Origin: Fuerstiella sp.
Lineage (GTDB): Bacteria; Planctomycetota; Planctomycetia; Planctomycetales; Planctomycetaceae
Direction: 5' to 3'
Length of the DNA: 58,068 nucleotides
Assembly (NCBI GenBank): GCA_022843805.1
Contig: JALHMY010000002.1
Location: forward strand, 128,638-186,705
The translations under genes and the position numbers were made by a program. Shown here piece by piece: positions 19,368 through 28,752 of the stretch. The number at the start of each line of letters is the position of its first letter. Positions within the stretch are counted from its first letter, which is position 1. Below the pieces are notes generated by a model. That model worked only from the letters and a program-made list of their open reading frames with translations, made no database searches and had not been told where the DNA came from.

Positions 19368-20405
19368 ATGTATGCCACCGACACTATCTTAACGTTCTCG
19401 TTCCCAATGGGACACTGGTTCGGAGCTCGGTTTCGACTGAGCATCCTGATGCCGGTTGTACTCATGGCGGTGATGTGGCGTCTGTATAGCTTGTCGTGGG
19501 GCTTGCTGGCGGGCGTAGTGATCCTTTACACAATCATGCTGCACGAGCTGGCACATGTGCTGATGGCTCGATTGACAGGTGGTGATGCCGACGATGTCAT
19601 TGTCTGGCCGCTCGGAGGGCTCATTCCTGTTCAGCCCGGTCCAGGGCTTGCAGCTGCGTTCTATGCGTCAGTCGCTGGTCCCGCTGCCAATCTGCTGCTC
19701 GCTCTGTTTTGCATGTATCCACTCTACTCCAGTGGAGAACTGCTGCCGCTGCTCAATCCGTTTGCCGGATTCACTGTTGGTGAAAATGACACAGTCGCTC
19801 AGACTGCAGTGCGAATGGCATTCGTTGCCAACTGGTGTGTGGCACTGATTAACCTGCTTCCTGTTTTGCCTCTGGATGGCGGACATTTATTGCGTGCGTT
19901 TCTGGGCAGGCGATTCAGTGATCCGGAAACTCGTGATATTCTGCTCAGAATTGGACTGGCTGGCAGCCTGATTGGAATGCTGGCCGGATTTGTGCTTGAT
20001 GTCAGTGGAGTGGTAGCGCTGTCTGCATTTGTGCTGGTTCTGCACATCCATGAAGCCGTACGCAGTTATCAGCCACCTGCTCGTGATGAATCCTTCATGG
20101 GATACGATTTCTCGGAAGGATACACAAGCCTTGACCGTTCCAGTCCTGACTGGAATGAAGCTGAAGCAGGTGATACCGAACAACAGGATGATTTCGCCCG
20201 CACCGGAATTCTGGAACGCTGGAAATCCCGACGCGAAGAAGAACGGCAGCGACGAGAAGAAGAAGAGCGTCAGCAGGAAGAAAAGCAAATGGATGCAATT
20301 CTTGAGAAGCTGCATACACAGGGCCGGGATGCTCTCAATGCGTCAGAGCTGCATGTATTGGACAGGGCCAGCCAGAGACTTCGTCGACGCAACGCAAACA
20401 CCTGA
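19368..20405 (+). CDS. Site-2 protease family membrane metalloprotease
   Basis: Intramembrane zinc protease of the M50 family (SpoIVFB/Rip-like). HELAHV (H59, E60, H63) forms the zinc site and NLLPVLPLDGGH near residue 160 supplies the third ligand aspartate in the PLDGG motif. Several hydrophobic segments surround these motifs. The last 90 residues are a charged E/R/Q-rich tail, probably coiled coil and cytoplasmic; no PDZ or CBS domain is seen. The start is uncertain: ATG 19368 was chosen, with GTG 19350 and ATG 19407 possible. It ends 1 bp before the convergent mobB gene. Confidence 0.88.
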   Translation: MYATDTILTFSFPMGHWFGARFRLSILMPVVLMAVMWRLYSLSWGLLAGVVILYTIMLHELAHVLMARLTGGDADDVIVWPLGGLIPVQPGPGLAAAFYASVAGPAANLLLALFCMYPLYSSGELLPLLNPFAGFTVGENDTVAQTAVRMAFVANWCVALINLLPVLPLDGGHLLRAFLGRRFSDPETRDILLRIGLAGSLIGMLAGFVLDVSGVVALSAFVLVLHIHEAVRSYQPPARDESFMGYDFSEGYTSLDRSSPDWNEAEAGDTEQQDDFARTGILERWKSRREEERQRREEEERQQEEKQMDAILEKLHTQGRDALNASELHVLDRASQRLRRRNANT

Positions 20406-20406
20406 T

Positions 20407-20961
20407 TCAGGAATGCGATCGCTGCATCAGGTCCAGTATAACGCGTGCGATCTCAGGGGGCTCAGACCGACGAAGGTGCCTGGCAGTCGTTTGAGGCAGC
20501 TGATCGTCGCTCACCAGAATACTGATTCCGGAATCAGTTGCCGCGTAGGGCGGTTCGCCCGTCTCAGCTCGCCAGACTTCAAACCGCGGAGCTGTTGTCT
20601 GAAGATCTCCTTCAACAAGGATCAGATCGAAATCAGAAAAGGCAGAGTAGAACGCTGAATATCGCTGTTCGCGATCTCCGGTAATCTGTTCGCGAGACTG
20701 TGGGATAAACAGGGCCGTCATTTGAGGTGACAGGATGCCGACCGCCGCAGCTCCGGATTCACGGTGCTTCCATGAATCCTTGCCCGGTGTATCCAGTTCA
20801 TGGTGATGATGGGTGTGTTTGACAGTGGCCACCTTCAGGTTTGCCTGAGTCAGAATGCGAACGAGTTCACAGACGAGCGTCGTCTTTCCGGAATTGCGCC
20901 GCCCCACGATATGAATTCGGGGAATTCCTGACGGCTTCGATTCCGGGTTACCACTGCTCAT
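20407..20961 (-). CDS. mobB: Molybdopterin-guanine dinucleotide biosynthesis protein MobB
   Basis: GTP-binding MobB, which supports MobA in attaching GMP to molybdopterin. The P-loop GRRNSGKTT (20-28), the conserved VATVKHTHHHHELDTPGKDSW stretch with the HD pair, and LILVEGD near 133 are all present. Length 184 is normal. No mobA or molybdoenzyme gene lies in the window. It follows the DUF2237 gene at 55 bp on the same strand and probably shares its transcript. Confidence 0.93.
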   Translation of the reverse strand: MSSGNPESKPSGIPRIHIVGRRNSGKTTLVCELVRILTQANLKVATVKHTHHHHELDTPGKDSWKHRESGAAAVGILSPQMTALFIPQSREQITGDREQRYSAFYSAFSDFDLILVEGDLQTTAPRFEVWRAETGEPPYAATDSGISILVSDDQLPQTTARHLRRSEPPEIARVILDLMQRSHS

Positions 20962-21016
20962 GGATCATCGCCCTGTGACTTCCGATAAAGGTGGTCATTG
21001 AAAACAGATCGCTGCA

Positions 21017-21415
21017 TCAGTCGTCAGCATCAGTCGGTTCAGGAACATAATCATCGGCATCCAGGGCATGCTTCAAAAGGACATCCATGGTGATATGTTC
21101 GATCGCCGACAGGTGTGTGGATTTCAGAACCAGTTTCGGTGCCACTCCAGCGTCCAGAGCTTCCAGCCACCGCGGAAGGCAGAGGCACCAGCGGTCACCG
21201 GGATTGAGTCCCGGAAACTGAAATTCCGGCCGGGGTGTTGATAAATCGTTTCCGGCAAGCTTTGAAAACTGCAGGAACTCCGCAGACATCTCTGCGCAGA
21301 CCGTATGCATGCCATGATCATCCCCGCAGGTGTCACACTTACCATTTCGGAAAAATCCTGTCAGCGGACTGGCTGAGCAAATCAGCAACTCTTCCCCAAA
21401 TACGTTTCTCGCCAT
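21017..21415 (-). CDS. DUF2237 family protein
   Basis: Small conserved protein of unknown function; DUF2237 signature NVFGEELLICSASPLTGFFRNGKCDT, GMHTVCAEMSAEFLQFSKLAG, NDLSTPRPEFQFPGL and GDRWCLC are all present, including the conserved cysteines. I shortened the gene to ATG 21415, which has AGGAAAGG about eight bases upstream and gives 132 residues, the family length; the frame remains open to 21490. Cytoplasmic. Its partner mobB follows at 55 bp. Confidence 0.9.
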   Translation of the reverse strand: MARNVFGEELLICSASPLTGFFRNGKCDTCGDDHGMHTVCAEMSAEFLQFSKLAGNDLSTPRPEFQFPGLNPGDRWCLCLPRWLEALDAGVAPKLVLKSTHLSAIEHITMDVLLKHALDADDYVPEPTDADD

Positions 21416-21801
21416 AGCTGCAACCTTTCCTGAGAACGCCTGATCACATACCTGAGCAAATAATTGCTCCGCAGAGGACTGTTTGAGCATTACCGGAGGC
21501 CACTTGCTGCCGAATTTCGGAAAATCCTGACGGCACCCACCAGACTCAAACGGGGAACTTGCGGCGCTTTAAGTATTCTGATGCCGTATTCTATGGCGGT
21601 CATCCCAAAAAAGCTCACCTGCCTGATCATCACAACCCTAAGAATCGTAAAGTCTGGTTCAATCCCAGGCCGATCAGAACTTCAGGGGGTCGCAACAGTT
21701 TTTCGCTTGCGCCTACCTGTTGATGAACGAGCCGGGACGGCGACTTTTGCCGGAATTCACCGGCTTGTAACCGGGAATGTCGTGGCAGGACAGGACATCA
21801 C
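21416..21801. other. Divergent intergenic region, no gene seen
   Basis: About 390 bp between the leftward DUF2237 gene and a rightward membrane-protein gene. One T-arm-like stem-loop (TCTGGTTCAATCCCAGG, near 21655-21671) is present but has no tRNA body around it. No other feature is recognisable. Confidence 0.35.
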
Positions 21802-22533
21802 ATGAGTGAAATAACACGTCAGACCGCGCCATTACACTCGGAGACGGAAGGTGCTCCTGACAAGCAGAATTCCTTTCGTGAGAAGCTTCGAGTTGCTGCC
21901 AGGCGTTTGCTGGCCGAATCCGGCCGGGCACTGCATTCCTTCCGGTCCGTAAACTGGCAGCGATGGCCGAAGTTTAACAGGCTTCAGATATTGGTCAGCT
22001 GGATCCGAAGTCACCGTCGAGAATGTGCGGCTGTGGTCATTATCGTGATGATGGTCAGTGTAATCCCCGGAAGATCACCGGATTCCAGTGAGAAAAATAC
22101 TCTGCCTGAAGCGGAATACTCGGACGTTGAACAGATACTGGATGACTTCAGGCCTTCTGATTCAAACGATCTGGCTTCGGTATCGCTGACTGAATCGGCC
22201 GTGCGTGAGACTGAAAGCAATTTACACACCAAAGCGGCCGTTCGTCAGCTGCCGTTAAGGAATCGCGCGACTTTTGGAAATTCCTCACTTACACGAGTGA
22301 TCCCGGAAGGCGAAGCTGCCGGAGGACCATCGCTGACTGAAGTAAAGGAAGTCAGTGAGTCGCGGATGGACGCCGCTCCGCAAACTCACGTTCAGGATAA
22401 CTTTTCGACACAGACCATTGCAGCACCGCCGGCCCCACCATTTGTTGATGTCCGACCTGCGGAAAAGACAGCGGCAATGCGGGCAATTCGCTTTCGCGGT
22501 CAGATTCAGCCGCTGTCCGGACAGACTCCCTGA
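21802..22533 (+). CDS. Single-span membrane protein, unknown function, ExeA partner
   Basis: A 243-residue protein with a basic N-terminal half, one transmembrane segment (CAAVVIIVMMVSVIPG, about 75-90) and a Ser/Glu-rich extracytoplasmic tail. I recognise no domain. AGGACAGGA lies eight bases before the ATG. It ends 50 bp before the ExeA-like ATPase and is co-oriented; in type II/IV secretion systems ExeA works with a membrane partner (ExeB), so this protein may be an ExeB-like partner. That is an inference from context only; the PDZ or peptidoglycan-binding domain of ExeB is not seen. Confidence 0.55.
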   Translation: MSEITRQTAPLHSETEGAPDKQNSFREKLRVAARRLLAESGRALHSFRSVNWQRWPKFNRLQILVSWIRSHRRECAAVVIIVMMVSVIPGRSPDSSEKNTLPEAEYSDVEQILDDFRPSDSNDLASVSLTESAVRETESNLHTKAAVRQLPLRNRATFGNSSLTRVIPEGEAAGGPSLTEVKEVSESRMDAAPQTHVQDNFSTQTIAAPPAPPFVDVRPAEKTAAMRAIRFRGQIQPLSGQTP

Positions 22534-22583
22534 TTTTTCTGGTCAACTGGCAGCAGCGGGCCGTCCAACAGAAAGTGCAAAGA

Positions 22584-23408
22584 ATGTATGAAGGTTACTG
22601 GAAACTCAGCAGAAAGCCGTTCACGCAAAAACTGTTCGTGGATGAACGTTACCAAAGTCAGTCACAACAGGCGGCAATGCGGCGGCTGAGATACTGTATT
22701 GAGAATGGTTGCGGTATTGGTGTACTGCTCGGCCCGTCTGGTTCCGGAAAAACTGCCCTTCTGAAGGCATTGTCGATGACAGGCTCGCATCTGCAGCCTT
22801 TCGTGACGGTGATCTTCCCAATCCTTTCTGCAGACGAAATGCTGCGTATTATCGCTGCTGATGTCACAGCAAACGGACACACCCGGCCGATCGAGGAAAT
22901 GAGAACCGATGAGTTGCTGCAGACCATCAGGCAGCAGCTGCACATGCATTGTCAGTGTGGCAATCATCCGGTGATTTGCTTTGATGATGCCCACCTCCTT
23001 TCTGACAATGTCATTCAGAGCGTTGTTCAGCCACTTGTGAATTTGTCTGACGCATTTGACGACCTGCAATTCTCGCTTCTGCTCTCCGGGCAGCCTGTTC
23101 TGCTTTCCCATCTGAAACGGCATGCACAGGTCAGTGATCGCATTGGTGTGACAGCAGGGCTTCAGGGATTGACCAGGAAGGAGACAGCCGACTACGTTCG
23201 GTCCGTTATCCGCGCAGCGGGTTCCGATCGACCGATCTTTAGTCCGGAAGCCCTGGAAAGACTGTTCGATATCACCGGCGGAATACCACGGCGGATCAAT
23301 CGAATGTGTGATATGGCGTTACTGGTTGGTTTTGCCGAACAGCTTCCAGAGATTTCGGTGTCCGAAGTCGAGGCGATCAGTCACGAACTGATCCCGCTCG
23401 CAGCCTGA
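22584..23408 (+). CDS. ExeA/GspA-like AAA ATPase
   Basis: AAA ATPase of the ExeA family, 274 residues. The typical opening MYEGYWKLSRKPF, the P-loop GPSGSGKT (50-57), the Walker B FDDAH (133-137) and the sensor region ITGGIPRRINRMCDMALL near the C terminus are intact. There is no transmembrane or peptidoglycan-binding domain, so the protein is the ATPase module only. ExeA helps assemble secretin complexes, and similar ATPases move with transposons; no secretin or transposase lies nearby. ATG 22584 is preferred over GTG 22575. Confidence 0.85.
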   Translation: MYEGYWKLSRKPFTQKLFVDERYQSQSQQAAMRRLRYCIENGCGIGVLLGPSGSGKTALLKALSMTGSHLQPFVTVIFPILSADEMLRIIAADVTANGHTRPIEEMRTDELLQTIRQQLHMHCQCGNHPVICFDDAHLLSDNVIQSVVQPLVNLSDAFDDLQFSLLLSGQPVLLSHLKRHAQVSDRIGVTAGLQGLTRKETADYVRSVIRAAGSDRPIFSPEALERLFDITGGIPRRINRMCDMALLVGFAEQLPEISVSEVEAISHELIPLAA

Positions 23409-23554
23409 GCCCGGCCAGGATGCGGGATCTCTGATAAGTGATCTGTGATGCGGAGACAATACGCCCCCGTGTTCGGCACGCTCGGGATGCGTATTGTTGC
23501 CTGCATGTGCTTTCAGCTTCCTGCTCCCCCATGGACAGCTCCGATCGCTGGTCG

Positions 23555-24649
23555 TCAGATTTGATCGCTCTTTTCAGCCGCCTTTTTTACTCTTCCTTTC
23601 GTCACTGTGACCGGAACATTAACGTCCTGATTCGCAAGTGGAACGGTCTTGCGTACTCGGGTTTCATCGGGTGTGTTCTGACCCTGAACGATTTCCACAA
23701 CAGCATTTCCCGCGACAACTTTACCGAGAACGAATCGAATCACGACGTTGTATTCACCATTCATGGCACGCACGCAGACATATTCTTCCATACGATTTCC
23801 AGACTGCTGCGCGTTCCCGGAGTCCTGCCGAATCAGGCGGCCTCCCGCCGATGTTAACTGGTTCTTATAGCTGCACTGTGTCCCGGAAGGTTCGTCAACA
23901 AGCAAATCAAGATCGGCTGTACCTGCCCAGCGGACAATGATTCTCAGGTCGGTAATGCTGGCATCACGAAACTGTTCACGAAGTTCCGAAGCCATGGCGG
24001 TCTCTCCCGCTTTCTCCAGCTGATCAAGAATCTCCGGAATCACTTTTCGTGCTTCATCGTGTTCCTTCTGAAACTGCTCTGTCCACACATGCTGAAGGAC
24101 TCCGCATCGAGCCCACACTCGATCTTTCGGACTGTTCAGTCGGTCCGAAATGCCACGAGCCATCATCCAGGGTTCCGCAGCTTCGGGGGTCAGTTCGGCG
24201 GCTTCACGGCAGATCCGCAGTGCTTCTGCATGAGCATCAAACCGTGAAAGCATCGCGGCAGTGATCAGCATCTGCGGAATGTTTCCCGCAGAAAAGTCGA
24301 CTCGCGACTGCAGCACTCGGTCAAGTTCGGCAGTCGGACGGTTTGCCAGCTTCATCTCGATGGCGAGGACATCGTACGTCCATGGCTGAGCATGGTCATT
24401 TCGCAGTGAACTCAGCAGGCATTCGACGACATCTTCATACTGCTTTTCTGAATGCAGCTGCTGAACGGCTTCGGCCAGGACCTCAGATGAGAATTTTCCT
24501 TTGCGAAACGCTGCGTCCCACGCTTTGGCAGAAGGATCTCCACTTGCCCGTACATCGTGAATCAGCTGTTTTGCGCGTGCAACAACCGCGGAACCTGCCA
24601 CAGGCGAGTTCCGCGGTTGTGATTTTTCCTGCCCGACACCTGTCGACAT
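23555..24649 (-). CDS. Helical-repeat protein with beta-rich C-terminal domain, unknown
   Basis: About 364 residues, without an evident signal peptide. Residues 20-210 are helical and tetratricopeptide-like (LLSSLRNDHAQPWTYDVLA, RICREAAELTPEAAEPWMMAR). The C-terminal 130 residues are beta-rich, starting with DLRIIVRWAGTADLDLLVDEPSG and ending in a basic tail; this DLDLLV-type segment recalls planctomycete proteins with a carbohydrate/Ca-binding-like domain, but no catalytic residues stand out. It follows the VWA protein gene after about 56 bp on the same strand, so the two probably act together at the envelope. ATG 24649 or GTG 24661 is the start. Confidence 0.6.
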   Translation of the reverse strand: MSTGVGQEKSQPRNSPVAGSAVVARAKQLIHDVRASGDPSAKAWDAAFRKGKFSSEVLAEAVQQLHSEKQYEDVVECLLSSLRNDHAQPWTYDVLAIEMKLANRPTAELDRVLQSRVDFSAGNIPQMLITAAMLSRFDAHAEALRICREAAELTPEAAEPWMMARGISDRLNSPKDRVWARCGVLQHVWTEQFQKEHDEARKVIPEILDQLEKAGETAMASELREQFRDASITDLRIIVRWAGTADLDLLVDEPSGTQCSYKNQLTSAGGRLIRQDSGNAQQSGNRMEEYVCVRAMNGEYNVVIRFVLGKVVAGNAVVEIVQGQNTPDETRVRKTVPLANQDVNVPVTVTKGRVKKAAEKSDQI

Positions 24650-24705
24650 ACGGGTTAACACATAACCGGTATTTCGGTGTCGGGCCGACTGCTTATCCTC
24701 AATAC

Positions 24706-27267
24706 CTATTTTGCCAGACCCGGTTTTTTTTTGAGCTGCTTCACAGCGTCGTTTGAGATTCCGCCAGCAGCTGCTGGTGCGAGTACTTCCGGAGCGATAT
24801 TGAACAACCCGCCACCGCCACCCTGACCACCGCCACCGAATCCACCGCCACCCTGACCACCACCACCGAATCCACCGCCGCCCTGGCCACCACCGAATCC
24901 ACCGCCACCCTGGCCACCCTGGCCACCTTGTCCACCTCCCAGCTGAAGGTGCAGACTTGGAGGAATGGCAAGGTCACCCAGCGGATAAACGCGAGTAATC
25001 AGATTTTCATCAGATTCCGCGGCATCCACAGTCGTGATCAGCAGAACTTCATTTCGAATCATGTAAGTCAGTTCAGGGTCCTTGGTCTGCGAGAAAATCA
25101 GCTGCAAAGCATTCTTGAGGGTGATTCCCTTCAGCTGAATGTCCTGCACGGTAACATCGGCCAGATTCACGCTTTCCAGATCCAGTTCACCACGGTCCGG
25201 GAAGATGGTCATGCGGAAGTCAGAACCAACTCCACCACCTTCGCTTCCGTAGGTGTTGGTGTAGTGGTCGGCGATCTGCTGCAGCACCTCTTCCAGCGAC
25301 ACTTCACCAGGATAATCCAGCGGAGGAGCTGGTTCCTTCAACATACGACGGAGCCATGCTTCTGCAGGCTGTTCACTGCGAAGATCCACAGATTCATACT
25401 TGGGCTTGCGGCTCAGCGTCAGTGCTCGCCATACGTCAGCCGGAGGATAAATGACCGGTGGCTCGTCCGGGAATGGGACGTGTGACAGTTCAACCTGATA
25501 CAGAGTTTCCAGGAATCGGTCGTGTCGCAGGTTGACCAGTTTGTACGCTTTGTCCAGCTGGCCGGCAGCTTCTGAAACTACCAGAGCGGCAGTTGCTGTC
25601 CCGTTGCCCGGCTGCAGCTGAAGAGCTGTGCGGGAAACTTCTTCAGCGGCTTCATACGCATTGTCGTCGCCGTGACGAGCGTGATCGAGCAGCCCGCGAA
25701 CCTGATCAATCAGAGTTTGAAGACGCTCTTCTTCCAGATTGGTCTGAGTCAGCAGCTTCTTTTGTGCTTCAAACGTTGCCTGACGCTGAGCCAGCTGGCC
25801 CTGCTCAAGGCGGTTTCGATCTGTCTGGGACTGAACAACAGCGATTGCGGAAACGACTCGACGATCGAGTTCTGCTCGAATTTCAGGGTTGATATCTGCT
25901 GAATCCCGAACTGTGTTCAAAATGTCTTTCAAAAGGGCAACAGAGTATTCGGGAAGCTCTGAGCTTACGCGGCGAGCTTCATCGATTGCCGCATTGACTT
26001 CCAGTTCAAGACGCTTTGTCAGACGGGCAATTCTGGCCTCAGCAGCCCCCAGAGGCTCCTGATCAGCACTGGTGGCAGGTCCCAGCTGATCCAGAGCGCC
26101 GTCCTGCTGAATGGTGTTCATCAGTGAGGTTAGCTGTACATTTCCCGAATCCAGAGCGGCTCCCTGGCGAGCGACATTCAGGGCGTCGCGGCTTCGGCCT
26201 GCACGCTGCAGCTGAGAAGCGACGCGAACGGATGACTCCACGGACGACTTCAGTTCAGCAGCAGCCTGTCGCAGACCTTCAACCCCCACAACCGGAGTGT
26301 TAAGTCCCTGACTTTCTGATGCACGCTCATAAAGCACTTTAACTTCCGGACCAGAGGAAACGATGTTGCTGCTTCCAGCAGTCCAGGAAAGCTTCTCGCC
26401 GGCCCGGCTCAGAGCAGACAGCTGATATTCCTGTTTTGCACTGCCCTGTCCAAGAACGATCGTGTGGCGATCGTGGCGAAGGGCAACTTCTTTGGCAGCC
26501 GCGACCTTCAGGTCAGAATCCACGGCCTGCAGATCCCGAACCATCACCGGTGCCTGTTGCATCGACATGGCGATTTTTCGCAGATTCCCTGAGGCCGAGT
26601 CGGCAACCACCGACAATGTGCCCCCAGACTGATTCACCATCAGACCTGACAGTTCACGGTCAACCTTTGGGCCAAGAAGAGCCGCATGAAATGCGACGTT
26701 CTTCGTTTGCATCGAATTTGTCAGCGATTCAACTTCAGATAACTGCATCAGGCCGGCAGAACTCTGCCCGTCACCGATGTAAAGAACCGAAGTCTGAACT
26801 CCGTCTGCTGCAGTCGCCAGAACTGCATTCAGCACTCGTCCAAGATGAGTTGCGCCCAGGGGCGTGCGATCCTTCAGCATCTGAATGGCTGCAAACGCTT
26901 CATTCGAGCCAGCCTTTACGAAGCCGCCGGTCAGCGAAGTGGCCTGGGTATCGACCGCAAAAACTTCCAGCAACTCGTTCTGCGGAAGAAGCTTCACCAG
27001 CTGTTCAGCCAGCTCCAGACTCAATTCCCGAAATACACCAGTTTGGCTGGCTGATGTATCCACCATAAGAATATGACGCTGCACCGCCACCGGATCTCCG
27101 GTCGCTTTCAACGCGATCGCCACAAAATCTCCAGCCGTTCCGGCTCGAAATTTGTGCACTAACGTCGCTGGTGCATGAGTCTCCAGGGTGCGATCAGCAC
27201 TGCTCGCATGACACAATGCCGCCAGGCACACTCCAAATCCAACCGCAGAACCAAGCAAATGCCGCAT
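24706..27267 (-). CDS. Exported VWA-domain protein with secretin-N-like and glycine-rich C terminus
   Basis: An 853-residue exported protein. After a signal peptide comes a von Willebrand factor A domain: MVDTSASQTG supplies the MIDAS DxSxS, followed by PLGATHLGR and IGDGQSSAG. A central helical, repeat-like region follows. Near residues 670-780 is a secretin/TonB short N-terminal-like domain (VSLEEVLQQIADHY, DIQLKGITLKNALQLIF, YMIRNEVLLITT). The C terminus is an about 45-residue Gly-rich tract of GQGG/GGGFGG units. ATG 27267 has AGGGGA six bases upstream. Surface adhesion or assembly is plausible; the exact role is unknown. Confidence 0.75.
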   Translation of the reverse strand: MRHLLGSAVGFGVCLAALCHASSADRTLETHAPATLVHKFRAGTAGDFVAIALKATGDPVAVQRHILMVDTSASQTGVFRELSLELAEQLVKLLPQNELLEVFAVDTQATSLTGGFVKAGSNEAFAAIQMLKDRTPLGATHLGRVLNAVLATAADGVQTSVLYIGDGQSSAGLMQLSEVESLTNSMQTKNVAFHAALLGPKVDRELSGLMVNQSGGTLSVVADSASGNLRKIAMSMQQAPVMVRDLQAVDSDLKVAAAKEVALRHDRHTIVLGQGSAKQEYQLSALSRAGEKLSWTAGSSNIVSSGPEVKVLYERASESQGLNTPVVGVEGLRQAAAELKSSVESSVRVASQLQRAGRSRDALNVARQGAALDSGNVQLTSLMNTIQQDGALDQLGPATSADQEPLGAAEARIARLTKRLELEVNAAIDEARRVSSELPEYSVALLKDILNTVRDSADINPEIRAELDRRVVSAIAVVQSQTDRNRLEQGQLAQRQATFEAQKKLLTQTNLEEERLQTLIDQVRGLLDHARHGDDNAYEAAEEVSRTALQLQPGNGTATAALVVSEAAGQLDKAYKLVNLRHDRFLETLYQVELSHVPFPDEPPVIYPPADVWRALTLSRKPKYESVDLRSEQPAEAWLRRMLKEPAPPLDYPGEVSLEEVLQQIADHYTNTYGSEGGGVGSDFRMTIFPDRGELDLESVNLADVTVQDIQLKGITLKNALQLIFSQTKDPELTYMIRNEVLLITTVDAAESDENLITRVYPLGDLAIPPSLHLQLGGGQGGQGGQGGGGFGGGQGGGGFGGGGQGGGGFGGGGQGGGGGLFNIAPEVLAPAAAGGISNDAVKQLKKKPGLAK
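24811..24940. repeat. Coding tandem repeat for glycine-rich tract
   Basis: Within the 3' part of the VWA gene, GGT/GGC-rich codons are repeated in tandem (read on this strand as CCACCGCCACCCTG-type units), encoding GGGGFGGGGQ-like peptides. Repeat number is expected to vary by slippage while staying in frame. Confidence 0.85.
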
Positions 27268-27692
27268 AAAGTATCCCCTGTGGTACAACTGGCGCTGGCC
27301 GCCAAGCTGACGACTCTTGGACAAAACTCGCCACGCATAGACGCAGCGCGGAGTAGTCTACAGTCGTTCTCGGACAACCTGGAAAGGAATTCCCTGTAAA
27401 AAGACGCAGAAGATGAACGAGTCGGAAAACTTGGTAGTTGGGGGCGTTCAAGCCGGTGAACCCTGCAAACTTTGCCACCAAAAATGCGATTTCTCTGCGG
27501 TCCTCCCTCCGCGATAACCCTCACCAGCGATCAAAAACTCACAGCTCTCGGCACTTGCCTGATCCGGTTAAGCCGATTCTCCCATCGTCCGGAGGTCCCG
27601 GTTTTCCGTCCCGGTGCCACGGTTTTCCGTCCCGGTGCCTGGCACCTTGGCCTGCGGTGCATCGCCTGCGGTGCATGGCCCCTTGGCAAAGC

Positions 27693-27866
27693 AAGGTGCC
27701 ATGCACCTCAGCAGCATGCATCTCAGTAGTGTTACTATTCATGCGTTCAATGAGTGTATTTGTTCAGATGCGAAACGCCTTGGTTTGATCCAGTTTTCTC
27801 AGGTGCATGGCACCTTTTCCGTTCCAAGTGCCATGCACCTTTTCATTTGCTGCGGTGCCATGTACC
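27693..27866. repeat. Direct repeat, copy A (174 bp, mini-hairpin cluster)
   Basis: This segment recurs at 28247-28449 with about 80-90 % visual identity plus a short insertion. Both copies start with AAGGTGCCATGCACCTC, share TGTTCAGATRCGAAACGCC in the middle and end after a mini-hairpin. Confidence 0.8.
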
Positions 27867-28246
27867 TGCGAGTGGTCGTACCTGCGATTGGTCTGCGCCT
27901 GCGATTGGTCTGCGCCTGCGTTTGGTCCCAGTTTTGAGTCCCGGTGCCTTGCACCTGAGGATGCGGTGTGCGGTGCATGAGCATGCGGTGCATGGCACCT
28001 GCGCATGTTCCGGCCACCTCAGGTGCCATGCACCTTTCCCGTTTTTGCACCTTTCCCGTTTTTGTAGGATGGGCGTTCCTGCCCGTGGTCCTTTAAACGG
28101 TTTTCGCAGCCACGATTTCCATCTGAACTAATGAGCAGTGAGACACCAACCTCGAGCCCAATGTGCAATGCTCGGGCAGGAATGCCCAAGCTACAACACG
28201 GCACCAAGCGGCCAGGTGCCACACAGCAAGGTGCCACACACACAGC

Positions 28247-28449
28247 AAGGTGCCATGCACCTCGGTAGCATGTGCACCTCGGTAGCATGCATCTCAGCAG
28301 CATTACTATTCTTGTGTTCATTGAATATATTTGTTCAGATACGAAACGCCTTGGTTTGATCCCGTTTTCTCAGGTGCATGGCGCCTTTTTCCGTGACACC
28401 TTTTCCGTTCCAGGTGCCATGCACCTTTTCAATTGCCAGGTGCCATACA
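28247..28449. repeat. Direct repeat, copy B
   Basis: Second copy of the segment at 27693-27866, about 555 bp downstream. It carries an extra partial unit near 28262 (GTAGCATG repeated) and a CTTTTTCCGTGACAC insertion near 28385. Confidence 0.8.
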
Positions 28450-28752
28450 CCGATTTTCGCCATGCACCGATTTTCGCCCCGGTGCCATGCACCTGGATTG
28501 ATCACCTGAAGTCAACAAAACAGGATACTAAGATCTTGTTCGTGGTGCTCGTTGATGGAATTTGGCGGGCTTTGCCGATCTCTGTGGTCCGTTTCTGTCT
28601 AAACGCCACACACATGGTGCTCGGTGCCTTTTCCCGAAGAATCGATCACACGACGGGGGGACCGATGGGCCGATGAATGAACTGGGGGCGTCGTGACCGC
28701 GATTCAGCAAACTTAAATTGTTTGCCCGGTTTTGGGGTGAGGGGATTTGTTG

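Larger units (their letters stand above)
27268..28752. other. Gene-free region rich in AGGTGCCATGCACCT mini-hairpins
   Basis: About 1.5 kb without a credible gene. Exact copies of AGGTGC-CAT-GCACCT or the opposite-loop form AGGTGC-ATG-GCACCT (some lacking the first A) begin near 27694, 27801, 27987, 28021, 28248, 28412 and 28481, with several one-mismatch relatives. Each forms a 5-6 bp stem with a 3-nt loop. From 28500 to 28730 no feature is seen except GAGGGG ahead of the next gene. The short frames here mostly encode repeats of MHL or GTCxA and are not convincing proteins. Confidence 0.75.

Noticed and set aside
21654..21672. tRNA T-arm-like stem-loop TCTGGTTCAATCCCAGG
   Set aside because: No matching acceptor, D or anticodon arms in the right places and no CCA-like end.
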